From Glaciihabitans arcticus (GTDB taxonomy: Bacteria > Actinomycetota > Actinomycetes > Actinomycetales > Microbacteriaceae): 64,000 bases of DNA. Position 1 is the first letter of the stretch, and the number at the start of each line of letters is the position of its first letter. Both the position numbers and the translations under genes were made by a program. The notes beneath the pieces were generated by a model that saw only the letters and a list, made by a program, of their open reading frames with translations, was not told the DNA's origin and did no database searches. This document shows positions 22,626 through 31,497 of this stretch, in pieces. The stretch covers positions 2,232,001 to 2,296,000 of the forward strand of contig NZ_SISG01000001.1 in the NCBI RefSeq assembly GCF_004310685.1, given 5' to 3'.

Positions 22626-24875
22626 CTACTCCACGACGGTGAAACCAACCGTGTGCAGTACGTCATCCCGAGACGACGGACCGATGAGCAGCTCGAACTC
22701 GCCGGGCTCGACCACACGGTTACCTGCGGCATCGACGATGGTGCACTCCGCAACGGAGACCTCCAGCTCGACGACGATCGACTGCCCCGGCGCGAGGTCG
22801 ACGTGGCGGTAGGCCTTGAGCTCCTTGTCCGCCCAGCTGGCCGAGGTGACGCAGTCGCGCACGTAGACCTGCACGACCTCGTGGGCAGGGCGGGTGCCCG
22901 AGTTGCGCAAGCGGACAGTGGCACGCACCGTGTCACCGGCGGTCACCCTCGGTGTCGAGATGGCCGCCCGGTCGTACTCGACCGTTGTGTAGCTGAGCCC
23001 CTCGCCGAACGCGAAGGCCGGGCGCTGGGTGAGATCTGCGTACCGGTCGCCGTGCTGGCCGCGGATCTGGTTGTAATAGGTGGGCTGCTGGCCGACGTGC
23101 TCGGCGAAGGAGATCGGCAGCCGACCGGTGGGCTCGATGCGACCGAGCAGAAGCTCGGCGATCGCGAGACCACCCTGCATGCCGGGGTTGGCGACCCACA
23201 CGAGTGAGGCGTCGCGCACGGCGTCGGGCAACACAAGCGGCTTGGAGGCGAGAAGCACGATGACGAGCGGGGTGCCGGTCGCGGCGAGCGCCTCGAGCAG
23301 GGCCCGCTGCCCGCCGATGAGCTCGAGCGTCGCGGTCGAGCGGCCCTCCCCGACCAGTTCGATGCGATCACCGACAACGGCGACGACCACGTCGGCATCC
23401 TGCGCGGCAGCAACGGCCGCGGCGATCCGCTGCGCGTCGGGCTCGGCCGGCACCACGATCTGCGGCCGGGGCTGTCCGTCGAGGAAAAGTGCGCCGGCCG
23501 GATTGTCGGCGAGGGTGAGGATGTCTGCACCGACCTCGTGGGTGACGGTCCAGTCGGCGGGTGCGAGCTGCCGCAGCCCGTCGAGCACGGTGCTGATCTG
23601 CTCGCGCGGGTGACCGTCGTCGAGCCAGTCGACCTGGCCGGAGGACCCGGCCCAGTCGCCGAGCTGGGTCTGAGCGTCGTCGGCGAGGGGGCCGACCACG
23701 GCGATCCGGCGTGCCGCGCCTTCCACGGGGAGGGTGCCGTCATTGCGCAGCAGCACGAGCGAACGCCGGGCGACCTCGAGGTTGAGGGCGGTGTGATCCG
23801 GTGCGGCCATGACCGCCCCGATGCGCTCGTCGTCGGGCATCCGCGGGTTCTCGAACAGCCCCAGGTCGAACTTGAGGGTCAGGATGCGCTCGATCGCCCG
23901 GTCGAGATCCGTCTCCGCGAGCAGGCCGAGCGCAACCGCATCCAGGGCACCCTCGAAGAACGCCGGGGTCGTCATGACCATGTCGTTGCCCGCGCGGATC
24001 GCCGCCGCGGCTGCGTGCGCGTGGTCGGGCTGGATCTTCTGCTCCCACACCATGCGGCCGACGTTGTCCCAGTCGGTGATGAGGGTGCCGGTGTAGCCCC
24101 ACTCGCCGCGCAGCACGTCGTTCAGCAGCCAGTTGTTCAGCGTGATCGGCACACCGTCGGTGGTCTGGTAGCCGATCATGAACGTCGCGCAGCCGGCCCG
24201 CGCCACCCGCTCGAACGGCGGCAGGAACCAGGAGCGAAGCTTGCGGTGGGAGATGTCGGCCTCGCTCGCATCACGCCCGCCCTGCGTCTCGGAGTACCCG
24301 GCGAAGTGCTTCGCCGTGGCGAGAATAGCTGTCGTGTCGCCAAGGCCATCGCCCTGGTAGCCGCGCACCATGGCCGCAGCGAGTTCGCCGATGAGGAACG
24401 GGTCTTCGCCGAAGGTCTCATCGATGCGGCCCCAGCGCAGATCGCGCGCGACGCACAGCACGGGTGAGAAGGTCCAGTGGATGCCCGTGGCCGCCACCTC
24501 GATGGCCGTCACCCGGGCGACCCGTTCGACCAGGGCTGGATCCCACGTGGCCGCCATCCCGAGCTGCGTCGGAAAGATCGTCGCGCCCTCCCAGAAGGAG
24601 TGACCGTGGATGCAGTCCTCGCCGACGATGAGCGGGATGCGCAATCGCGTCTCGCGTGTGAGTTCTGCGGCGCGCAGCACCCGCTCGGGCGACGTGTGCA
24701 GGATCGACCCGGCGAAGCGCTCGAGCACGATGTGATCGAGGTCCTCCCGGGCGTCGAACTGCATCATCTGGCCGACCTTCTCGGGCAGCGTCATGCGCCC
24801 GACGAGGTCGGCGACGCGCACCGAGGTCGGCAGCGAGACGTCGAGATAGGGCAGGAGGTCGGTGTGCAGGGTCAT
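22626..24875 (-). CDS. GH3 beta-glucosidase, cytoplasmic
   Basis: 749 residues without signal peptide. The TIM-barrel part carries KHFAGYSETQGGRD and GTLITDWDNVGRM; the Asp of TDWD (about residue 268) is the expected nucleophile. The second alpha/beta domain (AVVGPLADD, VVGDRIELVGEGRS) supplies the acid/base, and a C-terminal Fn3-like domain completes the common three-domain form. Start ATG shares one base with the permease stop (TGATG at 24873); the frame is open far upstream but the permease occupies that DNA in another frame. Position behind an importer indicates hydrolysis of imported beta-linked oligosaccharides. Confidence 0.93.
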   Translation of the reverse strand: MTLHTDLLPYLDVSLPTSVRVADLVGRMTLPEKVGQMMQFDAREDLDHIVLERFAGSILHTSPERVLRAAELTRETRLRIPLIVGEDCIHGHSFWEGATIFPTQLGMAATWDPALVERVARVTAIEVAATGIHWTFSPVLCVARDLRWGRIDETFGEDPFLIGELAAAMVRGYQGDGLGDTTAILATAKHFAGYSETQGGRDASEADISHRKLRSWFLPPFERVARAGCATFMIGYQTTDGVPITLNNWLLNDVLRGEWGYTGTLITDWDNVGRMVWEQKIQPDHAHAAAAAIRAGNDMVMTTPAFFEGALDAVALGLLAETDLDRAIERILTLKFDLGLFENPRMPDDERIGAVMAAPDHTALNLEVARRSLVLLRNDGTLPVEGAARRIAVVGPLADDAQTQLGDWAGSSGQVDWLDDGHPREQISTVLDGLRQLAPADWTVTHEVGADILTLADNPAGALFLDGQPRPQIVVPAEPDAQRIAAAVAAAQDADVVVAVVGDRIELVGEGRSTATLELIGGQRALLEALAATGTPLVIVLLASKPLVLPDAVRDASLVWVANPGMQGGLAIAELLLGRIEPTGRLPISFAEHVGQQPTYYNQIRGQHGDRYADLTQRPAFAFGEGLSYTTVEYDRAAISTPRVTAGDTVRATVRLRNSGTRPAHEVVQVYVRDCVTSASWADKELKAYRHVDLAPGQSIVVELEVSVAECTIVDAAGNRVVEPGEFELLIGPSSRDDVLHTVGFTVVE

Positions 24876-25849
24876 CGGGCTTCGTTCGTCGGAGTCGTGC
24901 GCACTGCGGTCACGGTGTCGTTGATGTTGAGACCCTTCTTCTTCATGGCGCGCGCACGCTCGCCCGCCGAGCGCAGGCGCGGGTTGACGTACTCGTCGAT
25001 GCCGAAGTTGATGAGGGAGAGCGCGACGCCGATGGCGGCGATGCAGAGGCCCGGGGGCAGGTACCACCACCACTGGTTCTGCCGGAACGCGCCCTGGGCG
25101 CTGGCCCAGTTGAGGATCGTGCCCCAGTTGTAGGTCGTCACCGGGATCACGCCGATGTACGACAGTGTGGTGAGGCCGAGGATCGCGGCGGTCACCGTGC
25201 CGACGAAGCTCGCGGCGATGAGGGCCATCAGGTTCGGCAGCATCTCGACAGTGATGATGCGGTGCAGCGGTTCGCCGTTGGCGCGCGCCGCCTGGATGAA
25301 GTCGCGATTGCGCAGCGACATGGTCTGCGCGCGCAGCACTCGCGCGCCCCATGCCCAGCCGATGAGGCCGAGCACGGCCGCGATGACCCACAGCGGCGGA
25401 TCCTCGAACATCGAGGCCACGATGATGATCAGCGGAAGACCCGGGATCACGAGGAAGACGTTGGTCAGAGCCGAGAGCCCCTCGCTCCGCCAGCCGCTGA
25501 GGTAGCCGGAGATCACGCCGACCACGATCGCGATGATCGTCGCGATGATCGCGGCCAGGAAGCCGACCACGATCACGCCGCGGGTGCCGTGGATCACCTG
25601 GCTGAGAACGTCTTCGCCGATGTGGGTTGTGCCGAGCCAGTGCTCGGGGGTCGGCGGCGAGAACCGCGCGCCGGGGTCGAGCTGGGTCGGGCTGTAGGGC
25701 GCGAGCACGTCCGCGAAGATCGCGACGAGCACAAAGAAGCCGAGGATGACGAGACCCGCGATCGACTTGCGGTTGCGGAACATCGCGAAGGCGGAACCGA
25801 ACCGCAGGCGCACGGTCGAGGTCGGGACGATGGTCAGTGGAGCGGTCAT
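24872..25849 (-). CDS. ABC transporter permease, DppC/OppC type
   Basis: 325 residues with an N-terminal membrane helix, an extracytoplasmic loop with PTPEHWLGTTHIGEDVLSQVIHGTR (the usual OppC motif, here in part) and five further helices. The EAA loop reads ARANGEPLHRIITVEMLPN. The C-terminal half has FRQNQWWWYLPPG and GIDEYVNPRLR as in other OppC proteins. It pairs with the DppB-like permease three nt upstream. Confidence 0.92.
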   Translation of the reverse strand: MTAPLTIVPTSTVRLRFGSAFAMFRNRKSIAGLVILGFFVLVAIFADVLAPYSPTQLDPGARFSPPTPEHWLGTTHIGEDVLSQVIHGTRGVIVVGFLAAIIATIIAIVVGVISGYLSGWRSEGLSALTNVFLVIPGLPLIIIVASMFEDPPLWVIAAVLGLIGWAWGARVLRAQTMSLRNRDFIQAARANGEPLHRIITVEMLPNLMALIAASFVGTVTAAILGLTTLSYIGVIPVTTYNWGTILNWASAQGAFRQNQWWWYLPPGLCIAAIGVALSLINFGIDEYVNPRLRSAGERARAMKKKGLNINDTVTAVRTTPTNEAR

Positions 25850-25852
25850 GGC

Positions 25853-26968
25853 TTAGGCACCCGTCTGGCGTGTACGTGGATCGAGGAACGCGTAGGCGAC
25901 GTCGGCGAGCACATTCGCGACGAGTACGGAGAGCGTGATGACGAGGAAGACCCCCTGCATCAGCGCGTAGTCCTTGGCGTTGGTGGCGTCGAGCAGCAGC
26001 TTGCCGACCCCCGGGTAGCTGAAGACCATCTCCATCACGATCGTGCCGCCGACGATGAAGCCGATCGACAGCGCGAAGCTCTGCACCTGCGGCAGCACGG
26101 CATTGCGGGCCGCGTACCCCCACAGCACGCGGCGGTTCGGCATTCCCTTGGCCTGCGCGACCATGATGTAGTCCTCGTCGAGCACGGTGAGCATCATGTT
26201 GCGCATGCCGAGCATCCAGCCGCCGAGCGAGGCGATGATGATCGTCACCGCGGGCAGGAAGCCGTGGTGCAGCACCTGCCCGATGAACTCGAGAGTCCAC
26301 TCCGGACTCATCCCGACCCCGTAGGCCTTGCCGATCGGGAACCACCTGAGGTTGACCGAGAACACGGCGATCGCGAGCAGCCCCAGCCAGAAGTAGGGGA
26401 TCGTGCTGAGGAAGGTGGTGATCGGGATCAGCGCGTCGAGTCTGCTGCCACGTCGCCAGCCGACGATCGCGCCACCGATCGTGCCGATCGCGAACGAGAC
26501 GATCGTGGCGAACCCGACGAGCCCCACGGTCCACGGGAGCGACTGGCTGATGACCTCGGCCACCGGGCGCAGTCCATGCAGGAGAGAGACGCCCAGGTCG
26601 CCACGCAGCAGGTGCGACCAGTAGTCGATGTACTGCTCGAAGAGCGACTTGTCGGTGTCCAGCCCGAGCAGCGCGCGCAATCCGTCGGCCGCCTCGGGGC
26701 TGATGTTGCGGTTGCGGGCGAGGTAGGCCGAGACGGCGTCGCCCTTCATCATGCGTGGCAGGAAGAAGTTGATCGTCACCGCCGCCCAGAGGGTGAACAG
26801 GTAGAACAGCGCGCGACCGCCGAGGAACCGCCAAGGGATGCGCGAGTGTCCCTTGCTCGCGGTCGTCGCGGTGGTGCCGACCTCGAGAGCATCGATGGTG
26901 TCGGTGTTGTTATCTCCCGAGGGAAGCGGTGCTTCCTCGGTGGGGATCTGGGGCTGCAGTGCGGTCAT
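25853..26968 (-). CDS. ABC transporter permease, DppB/OppB type
   Basis: 371 residues. A Thr/Pro-rich cytoplasmic leader of about 45 residues precedes the first helix; then a large periplasm-side loop, five more helices and the EAA loop VAQAKGMPNRRVLWGYAARNAVLPQ. RGDLGVSLLHG is the typical OppB element. It overlaps the upstream ATPase gene by four bases. The long N-terminal extension is longer than usual for the family. Confidence 0.92.
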   Translation of the reverse strand: MTALQPQIPTEEAPLPSGDNNTDTIDALEVGTTATTASKGHSRIPWRFLGGRALFYLFTLWAAVTINFFLPRMMKGDAVSAYLARNRNISPEAADGLRALLGLDTDKSLFEQYIDYWSHLLRGDLGVSLLHGLRPVAEVISQSLPWTVGLVGFATIVSFAIGTIGGAIVGWRRGSRLDALIPITTFLSTIPYFWLGLLAIAVFSVNLRWFPIGKAYGVGMSPEWTLEFIGQVLHHGFLPAVTIIIASLGGWMLGMRNMMLTVLDEDYIMVAQAKGMPNRRVLWGYAARNAVLPQVQSFALSIGFIVGGTIVMEMVFSYPGVGKLLLDATNAKDYALMQGVFLVITLSVLVANVLADVAYAFLDPRTRQTGA

Positions 26969-27783
26969 CGGTCGCCTCCCGCGGTACCGGACGAGCTTCC
27001 GGACATCGACGCGAAGAACTTCTCCGGGTCGGGACTCGCGGCTCTCAGTTGCTGTGTGTACGGGTGCTGTGGGCGCAGGATGACGTCATCGGCCGACCCG
27101 CTCTCCACGATGCGCCCCTGGTTGAGCACGATGATCTCGTTGCTGAAGTGCCGGGCCGTCGCGAGATCGTGGGTGATGTACAGCACACCCAGCCCCTCCT
27201 CGCGCTGCAGGTCGGCGAGCAGGTTCAGCACGCCCAACCGGATCGACACGTCGAGCATCGAGACCGGTTCATCCGCCACCAGGAATTTCGGGCGGGAGGC
27301 GAGGGCGCGCGCGATCGCGACGCGCTGGCGCTGGCCGCCAGAGAGTTCGTGGGGACGCCGTTCGGCGATGGAGTACGGCAGGCGCACACGGCCGAGCAGT
27401 CGGGCGACCTCGTCGTCGAGCTCGTCTTTGGGCACCACGCGGTCGAGGCGCAACGGGCGCTCCACGTGGTGGCGCACCGAGTGGTACGGGTTGAGCGAGG
27501 CGAACGGGTCCTGGAAGACCATACGCAGCTGCTGGCGGTAGGAGCGCAGTCCGCTGCCGTGCCGCGGGATCGGAGTGCCATCGATACGAACCTCGCCGCT
27601 TGAGGGCGTCTCGAGCTGCGTGAGGATCTTGGCGATCGTGGACTTGCCGCTGCCGGACTGGCCCACGAGGCCGATCGTCTGTCCGGATTCGAGGGTGAAG
27701 CTGACGTCATCCAGAGCCTTGATCTGGCCCGCGCCGCGAACCGTATAGATCTTGGTGACGGCGTCGAATTCGAGGAGGCTCAT
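26965..27783 (-). CDS. ABC transporter ATPase, DppF/OppF type
   Basis: 272 residues with Walker A GQSGSGKST, Q-loop MVFQDPF, signature LSGGQRQRV and Walker B FLVADEPVSML followed by the switch His in THD. Slightly short of the C-terminal extension that binds a 4Fe-4S cluster in some OppD/F proteins; no Cys-rich tail is visible. Start and stop overlap the neighbours by four bases each. Confidence 0.93.
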   Translation of the reverse strand: MSLLEFDAVTKIYTVRGAGQIKALDDVSFTLESGQTIGLVGQSGSGKSTIAKILTQLETPSSGEVRIDGTPIPRHGSGLRSYRQQLRMVFQDPFASLNPYHSVRHHVERPLRLDRVVPKDELDDEVARLLGRVRLPYSIAERRPHELSGGQRQRVAIARALASRPKFLVADEPVSMLDVSIRLGVLNLLADLQREEGLGVLYITHDLATARHFSNEIIVLNQGRIVESGSADDVILRPQHPYTQQLRAASPDPEKFFASMSGSSSGTAGGDR

Positions 27784-28604
27784 CGTGAGACCAGTCCTTT
27801 CTCACCGGTGAGGCGGGGGAACGACGACAGCAGCTTCTTCGTGTAGTCGTCCTGCGGGTCGGACCAGATGCGCTCTGCCGTGTTGATCTCCACGATCTCG
27901 CCCTCGCGCATGATGGCGATGCGGTCGCTGATCTCGAGCAGCAGCGGGAGGTCATGGGTGATGAAGATGACCGAGAAGCCGAACTTGTGGCGCAGCTCGG
28001 AGATCTGGCGCAGGATCTCGCGCTGTACGAGCACGTCGAGCGCGGTGGTCGGCTCGTCCATGACCATGAGCTGGGGGCGGAGCGCGAGGGCCATGGCGAT
28101 CATGACGCGCTGGCGCATGCCGCCCGAGAGTTCGTGCGGGAACGAGCGACGGCGCTCGCCTCCCACCTTGACGATTTCGAGCAGTTCGACGACGGCGTCG
28201 CGACGCTCCGACTTCGACATGGCCGGGCGGTGCACCTGGTAGACGTCCTCGAGTTGTGAACCGATCGTCGCTACCGGGTTGAGCGCGTTCATGGCGCCCT
28301 GGAAGACCATCGAGATCTTGTCCCACCGGAAACGACGCAGCTCCTCGACATCGAGCTGGCTGATCTCGACGTCTTCGCCCGAGCCGTCGTGGAAGACGAC
28401 CGAGCCGCTCGTGATCACGGCCGGCGCCTTGAGCAGGCGCTGGATGCCGTAGGCGAGTGTGGTCTTGCCGCAGCCGCTCTCCCCCGCGAGGCCAAGGATC
28501 TCTCCCCGCCGCAGAGTGAAGTCGACATTCCGCACGGCCTCGACCGGCGGTTCGACGTCGTACATGACGGAGAAGTTGTTTACGGAAAGGAGGGCGTCGC
28601 TCAT
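27780..28604 (-). CDS. ABC transporter ATPase, DppD/OppD type
   Basis: 274 residues. Walker A GESGCGKTT, Q-loop VFQGAMNALNP (the Gln-Gly form typical of OppD), signature LSGGMRQRV and Walker B LMVMDEPTTALD. It forms the heterodimeric motor with the OppF-type subunit. Its start is preceded by an intercistronic hairpin (28640-28670) and a weak ribosome-binding site, which should lower its synthesis relative to the binding protein. Confidence 0.93.
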   Translation of the reverse strand: MSDALLSVNNFSVMYDVEPPVEAVRNVDFTLRRGEILGLAGESGCGKTTLAYGIQRLLKAPAVITSGSVVFHDGSGEDVEISQLDVEELRRFRWDKISMVFQGAMNALNPVATIGSQLEDVYQVHRPAMSKSERRDAVVELLEIVKVGGERRRSFPHELSGGMRQRVMIAMALALRPQLMVMDEPTTALDVLVQREILRQISELRHKFGFSVIFITHDLPLLLEISDRIAIMREGEIVEINTAERIWSDPQDDYTKKLLSSFPRLTGEKGLVSR

Positions 28605-28639
28605 CGTTGGGTGTTCGCTTTCAGTCGCTGGCGCGCAGA

Positions 28640-28670
28640 CAGGGCGGGTGCACGGGGTACACCCGCCCTG
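28640..28670 (-). promoter_or_regulatory. Intercistronic stem-loop in the ABC operon
   Basis: A perfect 11-bp inverted repeat (CAGGGCGGGTG and complement) with a 9-nt loop, ten bases after the binding-protein stop and 36 before the next ATG. Without a U-tract it probably acts as a partial terminator or as a 3' stabiliser that raises binding-protein levels above the transporter subunits. Confidence 0.75.
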
Positions 28671-28680
28671 CTGCTGTGGA

Positions 28681-30333
28681 TCAGTTGCCGGGCTTCAGCT
28701 TCGTCAGGATCTGGACGATGCCGGGCTGGGTCGGATCTGCCGATGCGTACTGGTCGTCCTCGGTCGGGAACCCCACGTAGTTACGCGTGTTGTACTCGCC
28801 CAGGAGCGGGTGGGATCCCAGCGGGATGGCCGGGACCTCATCGACGAACGCCTTCTCCATAACGGCGAGGGCTGCCTTGCGCTCCTCGTCGGAGGAGGTG
28901 TTGGCGTAGGTGTTCAGCGCCTCGGTCACCTTCGGGTCGTCGAAGCGACCGAAGTTGAACTGGGCCTTGTTGTCGACGATCCACTTGGGGTCCATCGTCG
29001 AGGTGTACAGGCCGTAGGCGTTCCCGGTGTCCTCGAGCCAGTGGATGATCGCGTCGAAGGTGCCTTCCTGGCGAGCGGCATCCCAGCCGCCCCAGTCGGG
29101 CTGGTCGACCTTGACGTCGATGCCGAGGCCCTCCTTGAGTTCTTCGGCGAGAAGCGCCTGCTCGGTGTTCCAGTCACTCCAGCCCGCGGGCACGGAGATC
29201 GAGAACGAGACGGCCTCGCCGTCGGGGTCGATCAGCTTCTCCGACTTCCACGTGTAGCCGGCGTCGGTGAGGACCTGCCGGGCCTTCTCGATGTCGACCT
29301 TGTAGTTGTCGTCCTTGTACTCGGGGAGCACCTCGTCGTCGAGGAGATCGCCGAGACCGGTCTTGCTCCAGACCACCGAGCTGGCACCTTCACGGGCGAC
29401 ATCGACGTAGGCCTGGCGGTCGATCGTCCAGGCGAGGGCCTGGCGCAGCGCCACGTTGTTGAACGGCTTCTCCTGCAGGTTCATGAACAGCGTGCCGGCA
29501 CCCGCGGTGGGCGAGACGAGGAGGTTGTTCTTCTCGTCGGCGGCGAGGTAGCTGTCCTCGATCTGCGGGATGAAGGCCTGCGCCCAGTCGGCGTCGCCGG
29601 AGACGAGTGCCGTCGTGAGGGCCGCGTTGTCACCGTAGGAGACGTAGTTCAGCTGCGGAACAGCGAGCTCGCCGCCCCAGTAGTCGGGGTTGGCGGTCAG
29701 CGACACGGACTCGGTCGACCAGTTGTCGAGAACGTAGGGTCCGGTTCCGACAGCGAGGCCTTCGCCGGTGAGGGGATCGGTGTTCGGGTCGGCGATGTCC
29801 TTCCAGATGTGCTCGGGCACGATCGGCGTGTGCAGCACGCGCGCCTGGGCGGTGAATTTGGAGAGACCAAAGGTGATCTTAACCGCGTCACCATCGACGG
29901 CGATGTCGGTGATGTTGAGTCCACCGGTGTCGGTGAGCTTGCCGGACTTGATCATGTCGAAGGTGAAGACGATGTCGTCGGCGGTGAACTCGGTGCCGTC
30001 GCTCCAGTTGACGCCGCTGCGGGGCACAACCGTGAGCTCGGTGTAGTCGTCGTTCCATTCGACGCTCTCGGCCAGCCACGGCGTGGTGCCGAGGTCGCCG
30101 GTGGGATTCACGAGGGCGAGGGTTTCGAAGATGACCTTGCCATAGGCGTACTTGGATGCGGACGAGTCGCCGAGGTACGGGTTGTGCGACTCGGTGGTGA
30201 TCGCTCCGTCGGGCTTGGCGATGGTGAGAGCCGCGCCGCTGCCGGTCGACTCGGGTGCTCCTGTCCCGGCACAGCCGGACAGGAGAAGGGCCGCGGCTAT
30301 GCCTGCGGCGACGACGGTGGTTCTAAGCCTCAT
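28681..30333 (-). CDS. Family 5 solute-binding lipoprotein of the ABC importer
   Basis: 550 residues. Signal peptide ends LLLSGC; the mature protein has the family-5 pattern: ESHNPYLGD, IFETLALVNP, WSDGTEFTADDIVFTFD and KPFNNVALRQALAWTIDR. This family carries peptides but also cello- and other oligosaccharides; the GH3 gene in the same operon argues for a beta-glucoside. The ATG at 30333 follows GAAGGAG. First gene of a seven-gene operon ending at 22130, divergent from a TetR regulator. Confidence 0.9.
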   Translation of the reverse strand: MRLRTTVVAAGIAAALLLSGCAGTGAPESTGSGAALTIAKPDGAITTESHNPYLGDSSASKYAYGKVIFETLALVNPTGDLGTTPWLAESVEWNDDYTELTVVPRSGVNWSDGTEFTADDIVFTFDMIKSGKLTDTGGLNITDIAVDGDAVKITFGLSKFTAQARVLHTPIVPEHIWKDIADPNTDPLTGEGLAVGTGPYVLDNWSTESVSLTANPDYWGGELAVPQLNYVSYGDNAALTTALVSGDADWAQAFIPQIEDSYLAADEKNNLLVSPTAGAGTLFMNLQEKPFNNVALRQALAWTIDRQAYVDVAREGASSVVWSKTGLGDLLDDEVLPEYKDDNYKVDIEKARQVLTDAGYTWKSEKLIDPDGEAVSFSISVPAGWSDWNTEQALLAEELKEGLGIDVKVDQPDWGGWDAARQEGTFDAIIHWLEDTGNAYGLYTSTMDPKWIVDNKAQFNFGRFDDPKVTEALNTYANTSSDEERKAALAVMEKAFVDEVPAIPLGSHPLLGEYNTRNYVGFPTEDDQYASADPTQPGIVQILTKLKPGN

Positions 30334-30494
30334 TGCTTCTCCTTCGTGAAATGGATCTCTGCGCCGAGTATCACTACGAAAGAGTGTCACCTCAGCACTG
30401 AGGGTGATTGCAAAATTTAGCTTACAATCCAGTCAGCAAGTAAAACAAGCGCCGCGACACATTCCACGCCGCGGCCTGCGTACTCTTGTCCCTG
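30334..30494. promoter_or_regulatory. Divergent promoter region of the importer and TetR genes
   Basis: 161 bases, with an AT-rich island (about 30408-30450) that stands out in this genome. For the TetR gene TACTCT (30481-30486) lies eight nt before ATG 30495. For the importer I see only weak -35/-10 pairs, and no clean long palindrome for a TetR dimer. Location between a regulator and a transport operon makes an operator likely. Confidence 0.45.
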
Positions 30495-31160
30495 ATGAAA
30501 GGAAGTGCTGTGGTCCAGACCCGTCACCAGCCTCGGTCACGCCCTGAGACCCTGATCCGCCGACGCGAGATCCTCGATGCTTCGGTCGACATATTCGGGG
30601 CCAAGGGTTATACCGGGGGCACCCTGCAGGAGATCGCCGAACAGGTCGGCATGACGCACGCGGGCATCCTGCACCACTTCGGGTCGAAGGACCAGCTGCT
30701 GCTCGAGGTGCTCGAGCACCGTGACGAGACGGACGTGGCGCACCTGGAGGGGCAGCACATCCCTGACGGCCTGGCGCTATTCCGCCACCTCGTGAAGACG
30801 GCCTTCCTGAACGCCCAGCGCATCGGCATCGTGCAGGCCTACGCCGTACTGTCGGCCGAGTCGGTCACCGACGACCACCCGGGGCGCGAGTTCTTCCAGA
30901 ACCGCTACCGCAACCTCCGTGATGAGGTTTCCCACGCATTTCAGGTCGTCTGCGAGGAGCGCGGCGTCGATAACGTCGCGAATATTGCCGACGCCTCGGC
31001 CGCAATCCTCGCCGTGATGGACGGACTGCAGGTGCAGTGGCTGCTCGAGCCGACCGCGGTCGACCTCGGTCGTGCATCGCAGTTCGCCATCGAGGCGATC
31101 GTCGCCAGTGTGCTGCACCCGCAGCAGTCCGTGCTGACCGAAGAAACGATCAGCAGCTAG
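30495..31160 (+). CDS. TetR-family transcriptional regulator
   Basis: About 221 residues. The N-terminal helix-turn-helix is clear: RRREILDASVDIFGAKGYTGGTLQEIAEQVGMTHAGILHHFGSK. The C-terminal ligand domain resembles those of regulators with a DUF-type TetR_C. Two starts are possible: ATG 30495, near-leaderless behind TACTCT, or GTG 30510 behind AAAGGAAG. It is divergent from the ABC-GH3 operon and probably represses it, with the imported sugar or a product as likely inducer (inference). Confidence 0.88.
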   Translation: MKGSAVVQTRHQPRSRPETLIRRREILDASVDIFGAKGYTGGTLQEIAEQVGMTHAGILHHFGSKDQLLLEVLEHRDETDVAHLEGQHIPDGLALFRHLVKTAFLNAQRIGIVQAYAVLSAESVTDDHPGREFFQNRYRNLRDEVSHAFQVVCEERGVDNVANIADASAAILAVMDGLQVQWLLEPTAVDLGRASQFAIEAIVASVLHPQQSVLTEETISS

Positions 31161-31163
31161 CGG

Positions 31164-31466
31164 TTACTCGGTGACCTGTACTTCTTTCCAGAAGGCCACG
31201 TAGTTCGCGAAGTCCTTGCCGACGCGGTCGATGCCGCCCTGGTACGGAGTGGGGTAGCTCCACGCGCGGTCCTGCAGCAGCGTGTCGCCGTCCTTGACGG
31301 AGAAGTACTGGCACTCGCCCTTCCACGGGCAGGTGTAAGGGGTGGGGCTCTGCTCGAGGTACTCGCTCTTCACGCTCGACGGCGGGAAGTACCAGTTGCC
31401 CTCGATCGAGATGAGGTCTTCTTTGGGGGCTTCTGCGATGACCACATCGCCGAGTACTGCCTTCAT
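31164..31466 (-). CDS. DUF427 domain protein
   Basis: 100 residues, the normal length of a single DUF427 domain: GNWYFPPSSVKSEYLEQS, TCPWKGECQYFSV, and DRAWSYPTPYQG are family hallmarks. The biochemical role of the family is unresolved. ATG 31466 follows AAGGAG. Its stop lies three bases beyond that of the convergent TetR gene. Confidence 0.92.
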   Translation of the reverse strand: MKAVLGDVVIAEAPKEDLISIEGNWYFPPSSVKSEYLEQSPTPYTCPWKGECQYFSVKDGDTLLQDRAWSYPTPYQGGIDRVGKDFANYVAFWKEVQVTE

Positions 31467-31497
31467 GATTCTCCTTAGGGTCGTGTGCGGGACAACG

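Noticed and set aside
24876-26834. A 1402-residue fusion of the GH3 enzyme with an N-terminal domain
   Set aside because: The upstream part is the two permease genes out of frame and has arginine-rich, non-protein-like composition.
30408-30450. A clear TetR operator palindrome in the AT-rich island before the importer operon
   Set aside because: Only short arms (CTTAC/GTAA) can be paired; this is not enough to call a specific operator.
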